Origin: Helicobacteraceae bacterium
Lineage (GTDB): Bacteria; Campylobacterota; Campylobacteria; Campylobacterales; SZUA-545
DNA length: 50,561 nt
Assembly (NCBI GenBank): GCA_031275395.1
Contig: JAISOU010000084.1
Coordinates: 1 to 50,561 of the forward strand
Direction: 5' to 3'
The translations under genes were made by a program, and so were the position numbers. The notes below the pieces were generated by a model. The model did no database searches. It saw only the letters and a list, made by a program, of their open reading frames with translations, and had not been told where the DNA came from. Shown in pieces: positions 1 through 8,729 of this stretch (positions are counted from its first letter, which is position 1; each line of letters begins with the position of its first letter).

Positions 1-13
1 GCGGCGATCTTTA

Positions 14-1845
14 CTAGGGCGCGACTGTCTGCCAATATAACGTGGGATAAGGATAACCGCTAAAAGCTCCCCAAACCCAAGGATTATCCTTGTCGTTTCC
101 AAACTTCCAACCTAAACCGCTCTTATAAGTCGATTGCGATTTAAGCTCGTCGATTGATTTAGACGTTCCGTGATTAGCGGGAACGCTTTTGTCTGAAAAA
201 CTGCCGCGATTTGTGGTCATATCCACAAACGCGAAGTTGTTTTGAACGTCGCTGGCTTCTGCATTTTTATTTCCAGTAGATTCGCTTGCGCGACTCATAT
301 CAATAAATCCGACCGTGTTATTTAGGTCAATAAATCCAACTATGCGATTTACGTCTAATGATCCGTTAGCCTTTTGATTGATTGCGGCGTTGTTTTTGAT
401 CGTAGCATAATAAACAAACCCCGCAATACCGCCGACTTGATTGCCTGTTCCTCTAATGTCTCCCGTCGAATAGCTATTGGTTATGTCGGAGGAAATAACA
501 ATATATCCCGCGATACCGCCAACCGAGCTTTTTCCGCTAACGTCTCCCGTAGAGTAGCTATTGGTTATGGAGGAACCAAAAATATGCCCCGCAATACCGC
601 CAACCTGATCGCCTGTCGCGCTAATGTTTCCTATAGAGTAGCTATCGGTTATGTAGGATGCACCGTCAACATGCCCTGCAATACCGCCGACTTGATCGCC
701 TGTTGCGCTAATGTTTCCTATAGAGTAGCTCTTGGTTATGGAGGAGTTGTAACCAACGTATCCAGTGATGCCGCCGACACTCGACACTCCGCTAATGCTT
801 CCCACAGAATAACTGTTGGTTATGGGGTTGCCGGAAGTCGATCCAGCGATACCGCCGACATATTTACTTCCGCTAACGTTTCCCGTCGAATAGCTATTGG
901 TTATGGGGGAGCCCCCGCCAACGACCCCAGCAATACCGCCGACCGTTTCGTCTCCGCTAACGTTTCCCGTAGAGTAGCTATTGGTTATGGAGGATCTGCC
1001 GAGAACATACCCCGCAATAGCGCCGACACAGCTTTGTCCTTGAACTCCGCCTTTGCTATTATCGATCTCTACGCCAAGATTTCTGATTTGAACATTCTCG
1101 CGGATATTTTCAAAAAGACCAACGTAATTGGTTGATGGTCTATTGATCCATAAGTTTCGGATTGCATATCCGTTACCATTGAAAATACCTGTGAAGGGTT
1201 TAGGGTCGTCGCCAATAGGATTCCAGCCCGCCGAATCGTCTAGCGTAGCGCTTGTTAGATTTATATCGTTAAGCAGAATATATTTGCCAGATAGATCGTT
1301 ACGAACGTTATTTAGTTCCGCTTCCGTCCGTATTTCATAAACCTTTGGAATGGCGTAGAAATTAACGTTTTTCTTTACTTTATAAGAAGTTTCGCCGATA
1401 TGATCGGTTGTATCGCTTATTAGATATAGAGCCTTAGCGTTTAGACCAAGCTTTGTTTTTAATTGAGCGATACTGATCGGGCTATCGCCTGAACGTTTAT
1501 CGATCCGTTAAAATCAAGATTAGCGTCGTAGAAGCTAACTTTATAGGTTGCGACTATAGGCTGAACGTCAATCTTTGGAGTTTCTGCGTCGGTAATTGTA
1601 GGCGATTGATTGATCGGGCTATTCTCTTGAACGCTTATCGATCCGTTAAGATCGGGGTTAGCGTCGTAGGAGCTAACGCCCATTAAAGTTAAAATTAAAG
1701 CGAAAATTAAAAAGAAAATTGAAGCAAAAGCTAAAACGAATAAAAGAGCAACGAGGCTAAAAACTCTTTTTAACGTTTTGCGGTAGAACATAGTCGCTTT
1801 CTCTATCAACCGTTTTAAGGAAGAAACTAACGGGAGTTGAGACAT
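14..1845 (-). pseudogene. GLUG-repeat surface/secreted protein, split by a 1-nt frameshift
   Basis: Two reading frames together form one protein of about 610 residues. The 5' part (1845 to 1459) starts at an ATG behind AAGGAG and encodes a basic N-terminus with a long hydrophobic segment, probably a signal anchor. The 3' part (open from about 1507 to 14) has no start codon near its opening. It encodes about eight GLUG-type repeats of roughly 30 residues, each with a VGGIAG core followed by ITNSYSTGN-like sequence, and ends in a GW...PYPTLYW tail typical of GLUG proteins. The break lies near 1486-1490. A degenerate 62-nt unit occurs twice in the gene (about 1479-1539 and 1615-1676), and the second copy is one base shorter exactly there. 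GLUG repeats are known from bacterial surface adhesins and peptidase-associated proteins. The function here is unknown. It is either a pseudogene or a contingency gene. Confidence 0.75.
1479..1676 (-). repeat. Pair of ~62-nt direct repeats inside the GLUG gene
   Basis: The segments at about 1479-1539 and 1615-1676 are imperfect copies, both encoding a YDAN-D-NGSI-VQ peptide unit. The copy nearer the GLUG domain lacks one base relative to the other, which breaks the reading frame. Confidence 0.7.
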
Positions 1846-1994
1846 AGAAGCTCCTTTTGGAAAAAAGTACTTGAAATCATAGCGGAAAGCAAGACAAAGC
1901 TAAAACGCGACGATCGCCGCATTATAAACTCCTTTTTTCACAAAGCAAAATCGACATAAGCGGTCGTTTCACAAAGCGCCCGCTCCGTAACGGA

Positions 1995-3690
1995 GTGAAG
2001 TGGCGCAAAGCGCAAAGGAGGGCGGAAATCCAAATATACTACTACCGATACTATTTGGATTATAAAGGGACGCTTAACAACGACGAAGGCTTTGTGGCGT
2101 TTTATTCTAGTGATATTGATATAGGGGTAGCGTTATATCCCACCGTAGCGTCATACGATCTAAACGACGACGGCTTGCCCGATACCGTATTTATGGATTG
2201 GCGCGAACTTGTCGGCGTTGATGGCGGCGCAAGGGTATATGCTATGGCAATCATAACCGAAGCCGACACGCTCAATCATAAGCCGATCTTTACTAAAAAG
2301 ATAACTGGCTATTTTCTGACGAGTTACGGCACACACAAACCAAGAGCGCCGAAAATCGCCGTTAGAAAAAGCGGCGCGGAAAAAATAATTGAAAGCGAAG
2401 GGTTTTGGATTTATTATAGCAACGACAAGTTTACTTTCATCATAGGTAATAATTTCAAAGACGCCCTAACCGATCTGGTCGTCGGAGATATTAACGGAGA
2501 CGGGATAGAGGACGTTGTAAGAATAGCTGGCATTCTTTATGGCGCTGGTTCTAATATCAGGCAGAGGATCGTTTCGAGCATCGACGAGCAGGGTTATCGC
2601 GATATTAGCGTCTATAACAACCCAACCCTTGTCCTCCCCAATGTCGAGACGAGCGGTAACGAGCTTATATTAAAGTTCAAAGAGCATCAGGTTCAGTTTA
2701 GCAATCCTCGTATTATCGCCGTATTAACCTCTCCTCCTTATTGGGAAGGCAGCGATAACGACAGCGGAGGAACCTCTTTAGGATCGTCGATTAGCAAAGG
2801 CGATAGCGAGAGCCACGCCGTTGGTATGAGCGTGGGTATTGCTGTAGGAGCGGAAGTGGACGCTTTGGCTTTTGGATCGCTAAAAATCATGGCTAAGATC
2901 GATTCGAGCCTTCACAAAGGCTGGACTAAGAGCAAAGAGATTACCGAATCTGTGGGAGATTCTATTAGGAGTAGGAGAAGATCTTGTGATCTTTAGCTCC
3001 GTCGCTTACGACGTTTATTATTACGAAGCAGTCGATTCTAATTTAACGCGCTACGATAACGTAACGCCGCTACTTAGAAAAGCGTCGCTCGTCTCCGTAG
3101 CCGTTCCGCGTCAGGCAAAGATATTCAAGCTTGAGAAAGACACCTATAACGAGTGGGTAGGAAAGCATAACGACGAAACGGGCGATACGGGATATATTAT
3201 TCCTAGCGGAGAGGATAACGCCACAGCCGTAAAGTTTGGCATAGAGCATACGCTCGGTAATCCGCTCAGCTATCCTAACGAGACGCAAAAGAACCTTTTT
3301 CAACTGCTTGCGTTTGGAAGCGGGTTCTTTTCCACTGAGACTCAGACGGTTGGAACAAGCGATACTGGAGCCGATACTATCACGCTTTCCGAAGCGATAG
3401 GAGAAAGGACGACTTGGGATTGGAGTACCTCTGCGGGAGTAGAAGCCGAAGCGAGCGGCGGATTTTTCGCTAAAGCTACCGTTCAAACCTCTGTTAGCGT
3501 GGAATACGAGGGTAGCACATCGAGCACGATTACAAACTCGACGGAGATAGAGAGGCAAGTGCCTCATATATCGAACGCTTATTGGAAGGACAACCAAGGT
3601 TCGCGCTTTGAATGGGGATTGATGTCTTATCCCGTAAAGCACGGAAACCAGAAATACACGGTGGTAACCTATTGGGTTGAGGGGGATTGA
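1995..3690 (+). pseudogene. FG-GAP/VCBS-like calcium-binding repeat protein, frameshifted
   Basis: Two overlapping frames (1995-2996 and 2986-3690) read as one protein of about 564 residues. The first frame contains two Asp-rich loops, DLNDDGLPD and DINGDGIED, which match the calcium-binding loops of FG-GAP/VCBS integrin-like repeats. The second frame continues with a Ser/Thr-rich, beta-strand-like sequence ending in TYWVEGD. Reading passes smoothly from ITESVGDSI to GVGEDLVIFSS if one base near 2966-2969 is removed, so a single indel broke the gene. The only start visible is a GTG at 1995 without a convincing ribosome site or signal peptide, so the 5' end may also be lost. The C-terminal part was not recognised. 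It was probably an exported protein; a toxin or adhesin role would be a guess. Confidence 0.65.
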
Positions 3691-3701
3691 CGCGGGGTTT
3701 G

Positions 3702-3723
3702 GTTCAACCAATCGGTTGAACCT
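3702..3723. terminator. Hairpin after the FG-GAP-like gene
   Basis: A perfect 9-bp stem GGTTCAACC/GGTTGAACC with an AATC loop begins 12 bases after the stop codon. There is no clear T-run, so it may be a weak terminator or only an RNA 3' end structure. Confidence 0.4.
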
Positions 3724-3797
3724 GACCGACGTAGATACCTTGATCGCGCCGCGACGCTCAAAGCGACAAACGCTTTTAGCGTTGATATAAATAGTTG

Positions 3798-3830
3798 ATC
3801 GTAGGGGGGCTTAGCGATCCCCCCTGCGAT
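3798..3830. repeat. Strong G6/C6 hairpin
   Basis: A 12-bp stem (six G:C pairs plus six further pairs including one G:T) closes a 9-nt loop. A smaller hairpin of the same style (CGGGGG/CCCCCG, 16035-16056) follows the TPR gene remnant. It could be a terminator or a REP-like intergenic element. Confidence 0.4.
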
Positions 3831-3895
3831 AATTCTCGTTCGCTTCTGCGTTATTCCCCGTTTCTTTTCTAGTTATTCCCGCGTAACGCCCTAAA

Positions 3896-3945
3896 TCGCG
3901 TAAAAGGTTTTGCCGCCTTGCGTTTTTACGACAATAGCGTCGCTT
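3896..3945 (-). pseudogene. Duplicated 3'-end fragment of the radical SAM gene
   Basis: Bases 3902-3939 match bases 8744-8781 with one mismatch in 38. The latter are the last codons of the radical SAM gene at 8730-9635. Read on the minus strand, the fragment encodes [15 protein letters not shown] and then a TAG stop, so the reading frame and a stop are kept. Nothing else of the gene is recognisable here. It is a remnant of a duplication or of recombination between the two sites. Confidence 0.7.
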
Positions 3946-3997
3946 CGCGCTTATTTAATGCGATGAGCGTTTTGGCAAAACAACAAACTGCGCGGCG

Positions 3998-4486
3998 CTA
4001 AGCGTTTAGTAGGTTTTCTTTGATCCATCGCTTAACTACATATTTGGCTTGTTCGAGAAAAAGCATATCGTAATCGATAAGCTCTCCATTTGGCGAATAG
4101 TTAAGTAAATATCCGCATTCAGCTCCTTTAGCGACCGTCATAAACGCTAACTTTGTCATATCGTTTTTGCCGACTTCAAAAGGCTGATCGATTAAAATAT
4201 CAAAGCAAATACGAGAATGGCGCGCCATTACGCCTATGATCTTACGAGTTGTAGCCCCCGTTGTTTTATTGGCAATAACAATATATCTATCGTAACAATG
4301 CGCGTTAATAGGTTCAGGATAAAAATGCCTACGCTCATGATAGTTTCCATGAGGATTTGGCAGATGTGGAAACATTACGTTATTAAAATTATCCGCGCAT
4401 GAAGTTGGTATAGGCGTAGGCGAAAATTCGCGATCTACTTTATGCTTATAAAAATCTTCGTGGATGCACATGGACCTCAATAACAT
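3998..4486 (-). CDS. Hypothetical protein
   Basis: This 162-residue protein starts at an ATG preceded by AAAAGGAG at ideal spacing, which supports a real gene. It is soluble in appearance, with no signal peptide or membrane segment. It is rich in His, Tyr and Cys near the N-terminus and has a mixed alpha/beta-looking centre (RYIVIANKTTGATTRKIIG). No family was recognised. It stands alone between two intergenic gaps, and a hairpin at 4516-4546 lies just upstream. Confidence 0.65.
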   Translation of the reverse strand: MLLRSMCIHEDFYKHKVDREFSPTPIPTSCADNFNNVMFPHLPNPHGNYHERRHFYPEPINAHCYDRYIVIANKTTGATTRKIIGVMARHSRICFDILIDQPFEVGKNDMTKLAFMTVAKGAECGYLLNYSPNGELIDYDMLFLEQAKYVVKRWIKENLLNA

Positions 4487-4815
4487 TTTTTCTCCTTTTG
4501 AACTTGAAAAATATAGGCTTCCGATCGCCGTATAGCGATGGAAGCCGAAAGAGCGTAACAGCTTAATGTTTATGGACTTTTATGCCTCTCTAAACAGCGT
4601 GATTGCTCAAGCTTTGTTGTAACTTGGCTTAATAAGTCGTTCTCGCTTTATTAAGCGATAGACTTATGGAATAAGGGTTAATCTAGAGCTTGATAGCCTC
4701 CTTAAATAAATTTACGCGTCGCAAGCGCCGCGCATGCCGAAACCGAAACAGAAAGAAGCGCCCGCTTTGGACTTAAAGCGTCTCTCAAGCGGAGCAGAAC
4801 GCTACGCCGCGCTTG
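4487..4815. other. Intergenic stretch, no gene seen
   Basis: These 329 bases hold the hairpin at 4516 and a small TCGCTT/AAGCGA stem-loop near 4643-4658. A 35-codon open frame at about 4735 on the plus strand has no ribosome site and was not called. Confidence 0.5.
4516..4546. terminator. Hairpin upstream of the 162-residue gene
   Basis: The arms GGCTTCC...ATCGC and GCGAT...GGAAGCC form an almost perfect 12-bp stem with one bulged base and a six-base loop. Its role is unknown; it could be a 5' leader structure of the minus-strand gene. Confidence 0.35.
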
Positions 4816-4986
4816 TTATTTGGCGTAGCCGTAGATTTTAAGCGCCAAACGTCTTATACCGTCGTGTTCGATAGCCATAATGCCGTCGTAGAGAAGATCT
4901 CTTTGGCTCTTTCGGCGCTTTCGTTTTTCGGCGTTTTGGCTTTGAAACGCTTGCGCGACGACAAATGATTTTGCCTTGCCGTTCAT
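4816..4986 (-). CDS. Small basic hypothetical protein (56 aa)
   Basis: A 56-residue protein starts at an ATG preceded by AAAGGAT. A longer reading from 5100 exists but its extra N-terminal part looks non-coding. The centre is strongly basic (KRKRRKSQR) and the C-terminal half could be helical (LLYDGIMAIEHDGIRRLALK). Such a composition would suit a nucleic-acid-binding peptide, but no family was recognised. Confidence 0.4.
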   Translation of the reverse strand: MNGKAKSFVVAQAFQSQNAEKRKRRKSQRDLLYDGIMAIEHDGIRRLALKIYGYAK

Positions 4987-5215
4987 GCCGAATCCTTTGA
5001 ATTTTGTTTGCGATCGCAAACGCCGTTCTTGGCGTCCATTTTGATCGGCGCTATGACAACTTGAGGGAATTTTGAAAGGTTGAGCGCATATTATACCCAA
5101 ATTTTTGCTTTATATGCAAATCTTTGCGCTTTTTGTCCGCAAAATAGCCTTAATTAATTGGAAAAAGGACTAAAACTGACAATAATCGGCTACAAAATTT
5201 TGATTACGCAAACAA

Positions 5216-6610
5216 TTATTTTTTGCTTTTTGTTTTCAAAGTCGCCAAATCGTAGAGTAGCCCGTCGATAGTTCTAATGCCGAACAATTTAGCGTGAAGT
5301 TCTCTAGTAACGTCTATTGTGATAATTGACGTATCGCCGTGCATTAACTGATTTCTAATTTCCTTTACCCTTCTAAGTCTCATTTTATATATATCGTCTT
5401 TATTTTTATATCTAGCGATAATGTCTATGGCGGCGTCCAAAGTGTTGATGGGCTGTTTATTTAAGGAGATCTTTTTTGCTTGCTCCATAGCTATACGCTC
5501 AAAACCAACGCACCATCCATATAGGATTAGCAACATATATTCATGCCGTATATTGTAGAAGTAATACGATTCGGCGATTCGATGCAATATATCGCGCGAA
5601 ATACTTTTTTCAAACTCCGCGTCAAACTTTTCAATTAAAGTCTTAATTTCAACTTCTTTCTTAAGATCTTTTTCATTCTCTTCGCCTTCCCGTAATTTTT
5701 CCTCCGCTGATTTTAGCTTCGTTTGGAGCGATTCGTTCTCGGATTTTAAGTGCGTTATTTCGTCTTCTAATTTAGCCTTTTCTATTAAAAGATTTCGTTC
5801 TTCGTTGCTGGAGACGCCGTTTTCTTCTATTTTATCAAGTTCTTTTTGGGCTTGCGCTAACATATTTTCTTTTTCGGATAGCTCTTTATTGCCCGCTTCT
5901 AGCTTATTTTTTATTTCGTTGATTATTTTTTTATCGTTTTCTATCTCGAGTTCCTGCGCTTTTAATTTTTCTTGCGCTATTTCTTTTGTTTGCGTTAGTT
6001 CATTGACATACCTTTTTATTCGTCTTATAATAACGTAGAATAAGAACCAAAATATAGCTAACGGAATATAAAAAGTTGTACTCCGTAGAAAGTTATAACC
6101 GATAAATTTATCAAACCATTCAGAGATAGTAAATTCGGATTTGATGCAATCGGGTAATATCGAAAGGCTAAGCGATCTGATAATACCTACCCATAATTTT
6201 GGCTTAATATAATATCCGTAAATAAAGTTATGATCGCCTGACTTTATTGTTATTTCGCTTCGCTCATAATAGTCGGCTCTGTCCGTATAGTCGTATTGAT
6301 AGACGACATTGCTATTTTTATTGTCTATTATAGTTAAAGAAACTTCCGATTTATCTAAACTATAATCTGAAAGTTTACCATTTTGAAATTGCTGTTCAAT
6401 AAAATTGTAATGCATTGTATTTATTTGCTTCATTTTGCCTCTATTGTAACCGCCGTAATACGCCTCGTAATCTATAAAAACCCATACGCCAAACGCAAGA
6501 ACAAGCGCTAATATAAACGAGACAATGAAATCGTGATTTAACGCGCGAGCCAACCAATAAACGTGTCGCCCTTTTAATGTTGTTGGAGACGTAACGCCTT
6601 CTTTTGCCAT
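5216..6610 (-). CDS. Membrane-anchored coiled-coil protein with C-terminal HEPN-like domain
   Basis: The protein has 464 residues when started at the ATG behind AAAGGA; a TTG eight codons upstream is less likely. A first membrane helix lies at about residues 28-48. An extracytoplasmic segment of about 130 residues follows, then a second helix at about 175-197. A long Glu/Lys-rich coiled coil spans about 205-335. The C-terminal domain of about 125 residues is helical and carries IRNQLMHGD, matching the RNxxxH signature of HEPN domains, many of which are RNases in toxin-antitoxin, abortive infection and CRISPR-linked systems. The two helices place the coiled coil and HEPN-like end in the cytoplasm. 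The stretch is AT-rich compared with core genes, which suggests transfer. A defence or stress role is inference. Confidence 0.75.
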   Translation of the reverse strand: MAKEGVTSPTTLKGRHVYWLARALNHDFIVSFILALVLAFGVWVFIDYEAYYGGYNRGKMKQINTMHYNFIEQQFQNGKLSDYSLDKSEVSLTIIDNKNSNVVYQYDYTDRADYYERSEITIKSGDHNFIYGYYIKPKLWVGIIRSLSLSILPDCIKSEFTISEWFDKFIGYNFLRSTTFYIPLAIFWFLFYVIIRRIKRYVNELTQTKEIAQEKLKAQELEIENDKKIINEIKNKLEAGNKELSEKENMLAQAQKELDKIEENGVSSNEERNLLIEKAKLEDEITHLKSENESLQTKLKSAEEKLREGEENEKDLKKEVEIKTLIEKFDAEFEKSISRDILHRIAESYYFYNIRHEYMLLILYGWCVGFERIAMEQAKKISLNKQPINTLDAAIDIIARYKNKDDIYKMRLRRVKEIRNQLMHGDTSIITIDVTRELHAKLFGIRTIDGLLYDLATLKTKSKK

Positions 6611-7033
6611 AGTCGTTCCTTTAGCTTTTTGCAATGATATCAGACAAAACTTAATTATTTTGACTTAGTTTTTGCAATGCGCGGGTAGCGGCGGGCGGGG
6701 AAGGCGTTTTAATGAAGGCGCAACAGGGCAGCTCGCAAGGCGCAAAGACGAGCGTGATAGAATAAAGACGTTTTAAGGAATGGCGTAAAAAGTTTTTATC
6801 GTTTTGCATTTTTATTGCGATCGCGATCCGTTTGTAGCCGCTAACCGCGATCTATACGCCCAAATGAGAAGCGCCACTTGCCCGCAAGTTCCTCATTTCC
6901 GCATAGCGCTCGCCATGCCGTATAAAGCCGCCGCCCGCGCAAGAGGCGGGGTAGCGCAAAAAAAACCGCCGCTAAAAACTATTGCGAATCATCGCCAGTC
7001 GCAAAGCGTCAAAACAATGCAACGTCGGCAATG
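6611..7033. other. Intergenic stretch, no gene seen
   Basis: These 423 bases separate the HEPN-like gene from the DUF488 pair. A 98-codon open frame at 6804-7100 lacks a ribosome site, has a composition unlike the neighbours and runs into the real DUF488 gene. Nothing else was recognised. Confidence 0.5.
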
Positions 7034-7471
7034 TCAGAGGTGTGCAATTTTAACGTCGCTTAATTTTTCCGCAAAATGCTCGGCTACTAATCTCCTATGA
7101 CAAAACTTTGGTTCAGGCTCGCTACATAAAAGAACGCTATCGACCATTTCGCTTTTTTTTATTAAGTTAAAAACTTTGCGTTCGTTCACAAGCGCCTTAA
7201 AACGCTCTTCATATACTTTCCAATCAATTTTTTTATTTTTATAGTCGGACAATATGCTTTCGGTTGGAACTAATTCGGGCTTATGGATATATTCCCAATC
7301 TAAAATTGTTTTCAGAAAATAGCGCAGATCGTCTTTTTTTGAAAATGCGGCTAATTGTGAAAGATTATTCAAACGAATATCAATTAACCGTTTCGCTCCG
7401 CTATTTTTCAATAACGTGAAAAACTTTTCCGCCCCTTTGCCCGCAAAACCAATTGTATATATATTATTCAT
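7034..7471 (-). CDS. DUF488 family protein (second copy)
   Basis: This 145-residue protein belongs to DUF488 (YeaO-like). It begins MNNIYTIGFAGK and contains the family signatures DIRLNN and SQLAAFSKKDDLRYFL. Near the C-terminus it has CSEPEPKFCHRRLVAEHF, with paired Cys and CHR residues. The start chosen is the ATG that overlaps the end of the upstream DUF488 gene by eight bases, which indicates translational coupling. DUF488 proteins are rhodanese-like in their ends, but their reaction is not established. The gene is the last of a three-gene cassette with another DUF488 gene and a broken DuOB gene. Confidence 0.85.
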   Translation of the reverse strand: MNNIYTIGFAGKGAEKFFTLLKNSGAKRLIDIRLNNLSQLAAFSKKDDLRYFLKTILDWEYIHKPELVPTESILSDYKNKKIDWKVYEERFKALVNERKVFNLIKKSEMVDSVLLCSEPEPKFCHRRLVAEHFAEKLSDVKIAHL

Positions 7472-8054
7472 CGTATGCCTCTCCTTTTTTGTATGCAATT
7501 TTTGCCGAATATACCTCATAAACCGAATCTAATGCATCTTCGAGAAATAAGCCGCCTATACCTTGCTCTTTAAGCATTTTTTGCTCTAGGTTTTTTTGGC
7601 TCAGTACTGAGCCGTCAAACAAAATATGATTAGCGTTAATTTGTAAAGCGCCGACTATATTACGAGCTACCAAAAGGAACCTATGGCATTCTAGCGGATT
7701 CTTTTCGGTGCACATCAGCGCTATATTTTTGCTATAGCTATCAATAAACTTTTCTATTTTTTCAATCCCTTTATTAAAGATAGCTAATTTGCTTGTTTTA
7801 TGAAAATCAACGCGATTATCCGTGTATGCTTCTGGCTCGTCTCGTCTTGCGCCAAACTCTGCGCCCATATGCAGATATTCAATATCATATTTACGCAAAA
7901 AAGCCGAAAGCGATTCTTTGTTGAATTGCGGAGCGTATCTACTATACGGTTGCGAGCGCACGTCCGCAATCATTGTAATTTTATTTTTCTTTAGAGCCAT
8001 AGCAAAAGCTTCTAACGTATGGACTGAACACCCTATTGTAAAAACTTCACCCAT
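7464..8054 (-). CDS. DUF488 family protein (first copy)
   Basis: The 196-residue protein starts MGEVFTIGCSVHTLEAF and carries the DUF488 signatures ADVRSQPYSRYAPQFN, HMGAEFGARR and CTEKNPLECHRFLL. It is related to, but diverged from, the DUF488 protein encoded directly downstream, so the two probably act as a pair or a heteromer. The start lies only four bases after the stop of the broken DuOB gene, so all three formed one operon. The biochemical role is unknown. The frequent pairing of DUF488 with DuOB proteins (my recollection of the families) suggests nucleic-acid-related stress or defence work. Confidence 0.88.
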   Translation of the reverse strand: MGEVFTIGCSVHTLEAFAMALKKNKITMIADVRSQPYSRYAPQFNKESLSAFLRKYDIEYLHMGAEFGARRDEPEAYTDNRVDFHKTSKLAIFNKGIEKIEKFIDSYSKNIALMCTEKNPLECHRFLLVARNIVGALQINANHILFDGSVLSQKNLEQKMLKEQGIGGLFLEDALDSVYEVYSAKIAYKKGEAYDE

Positions 8055-8058
8055 TGCG

Positions 8059-8655
8059 TTATCCTAGCATTGCGGCAACAAGCTTATAGCGATAATTATC
8101 CTTAAATAGTTCGCCGAGCGAAATTGTAAGAAATACATCGCTATAACCGCCAACGTCAAGTTGCCTATCATAATCCGTATATGCCAAGTCGTATTCAATA
8201 TTATTATACGCGAATCGCACTCGAGGTTTTGACTTGTCTTCGTATGGCGCTGAGTAATAAAATTCAGCCTTATCTACTTTTCACTAAATAAAGAGAGTTT
8301 GTTACCTCAAGACTTGGCGCGTTCCATATTTTGGCGCCTATTCCCCAAATACTTTCAGGTTGATCAAGGATGTCAATCGCTATTTCGTTTGTCTCTAACC
8401 TATCCCATTTTGGAGGTAGCAACACGTTTTCTGGTTGCCACGGTATTGGAGCAAGATCGCCTATTTCAACATCGTACTTGCAATATAGCTGAATATCAAG
8501 CGCTCTGGCTATATTTTTATCAATGGCGCTTCGGCGCTTCCATCTTTGTCTTGCACAAACCTATACCATTTGCCCGTCATCAGACTTTTGCCCGCTACGC
8601 AATACCCGCCATGCTTTGTTGATTTGGCAAGTACTATTATGTTGTCTCGTATCAT
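8059..8655 (-). pseudogene. DuOB (dual OB-fold) domain protein, two frameshifts
   Basis: Three frames on the minus strand line up into one protein of about 198 residues. The first starts at ATG 8655 and encodes IVLAKSTKHGGYCVAGKSL, then GKWYRFV. The second encodes NIARALDIQLYCKYDVEIGD through WDRLETNEI to SLYLVK. The third encodes VRFAYNNIEYDLAYTDYD to the end. Adding one A to an A5 run near 8513 and removing one A from an A4 run near 8273 restores a single frame. The order of motifs resembles the dual OB-containing domain family, known to neighbour DUF488 genes; the family call is from memory of its consensus. It lies immediately upstream of two intact DUF488 genes, so the cassette may have lost its partner. 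Confidence 0.65.
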
Positions 8656-8729
8656 AATTGCCGCCCCGCTTTGCGCTTTGTTGCGTAAAATTTGAATATC
8701 ATACAGCGCTTAAACTTAATCATTGACGT

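Larger units (their letters stand above)
3691..3997. other. Intergenic stretch with hairpins and a gene fragment
   Basis: This 307-base gap contains the two hairpins at 3702 and 3798 and a copied 3' fragment of the radical SAM gene at 3902-3939. No further gene is seen. Confidence 0.6.

Noticed and set aside
374-1030. Regular ~90-base repeats that could be mistaken for a CRISPR array
   Set aside because: The units are protein-coding GLUG repeats on the minus strand, vary throughout, and have no constant repeat with unrelated spacers.
374-1135. A 253-codon open frame on the plus strand
   Set aside because: It runs antisense to the GLUG repeats and is a by-product of their periodic sequence; the minus-strand translation gives a clear protein family.
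3070-3711. A 213-codon minus-strand open frame
   Set aside because: It overlaps the FG-GAP-like gene entirely, has no ribosome site, and its Arg/Ser-rich content is typical of a shadow frame.
4735-4842. A 35-codon plus-strand open frame
   Set aside because: No ribosome site; it overlaps the end of the minus-strand small gene.
6804-7100. A 98-codon plus-strand open frame
   Set aside because: No ribosome site, unusual composition, and it overlaps the end of the DUF488 gene.
8299-8622. A 107-codon plus-strand open frame
   Set aside because: The minus strand encodes the DuOB-like protein across the same bases, which explains the open frame.
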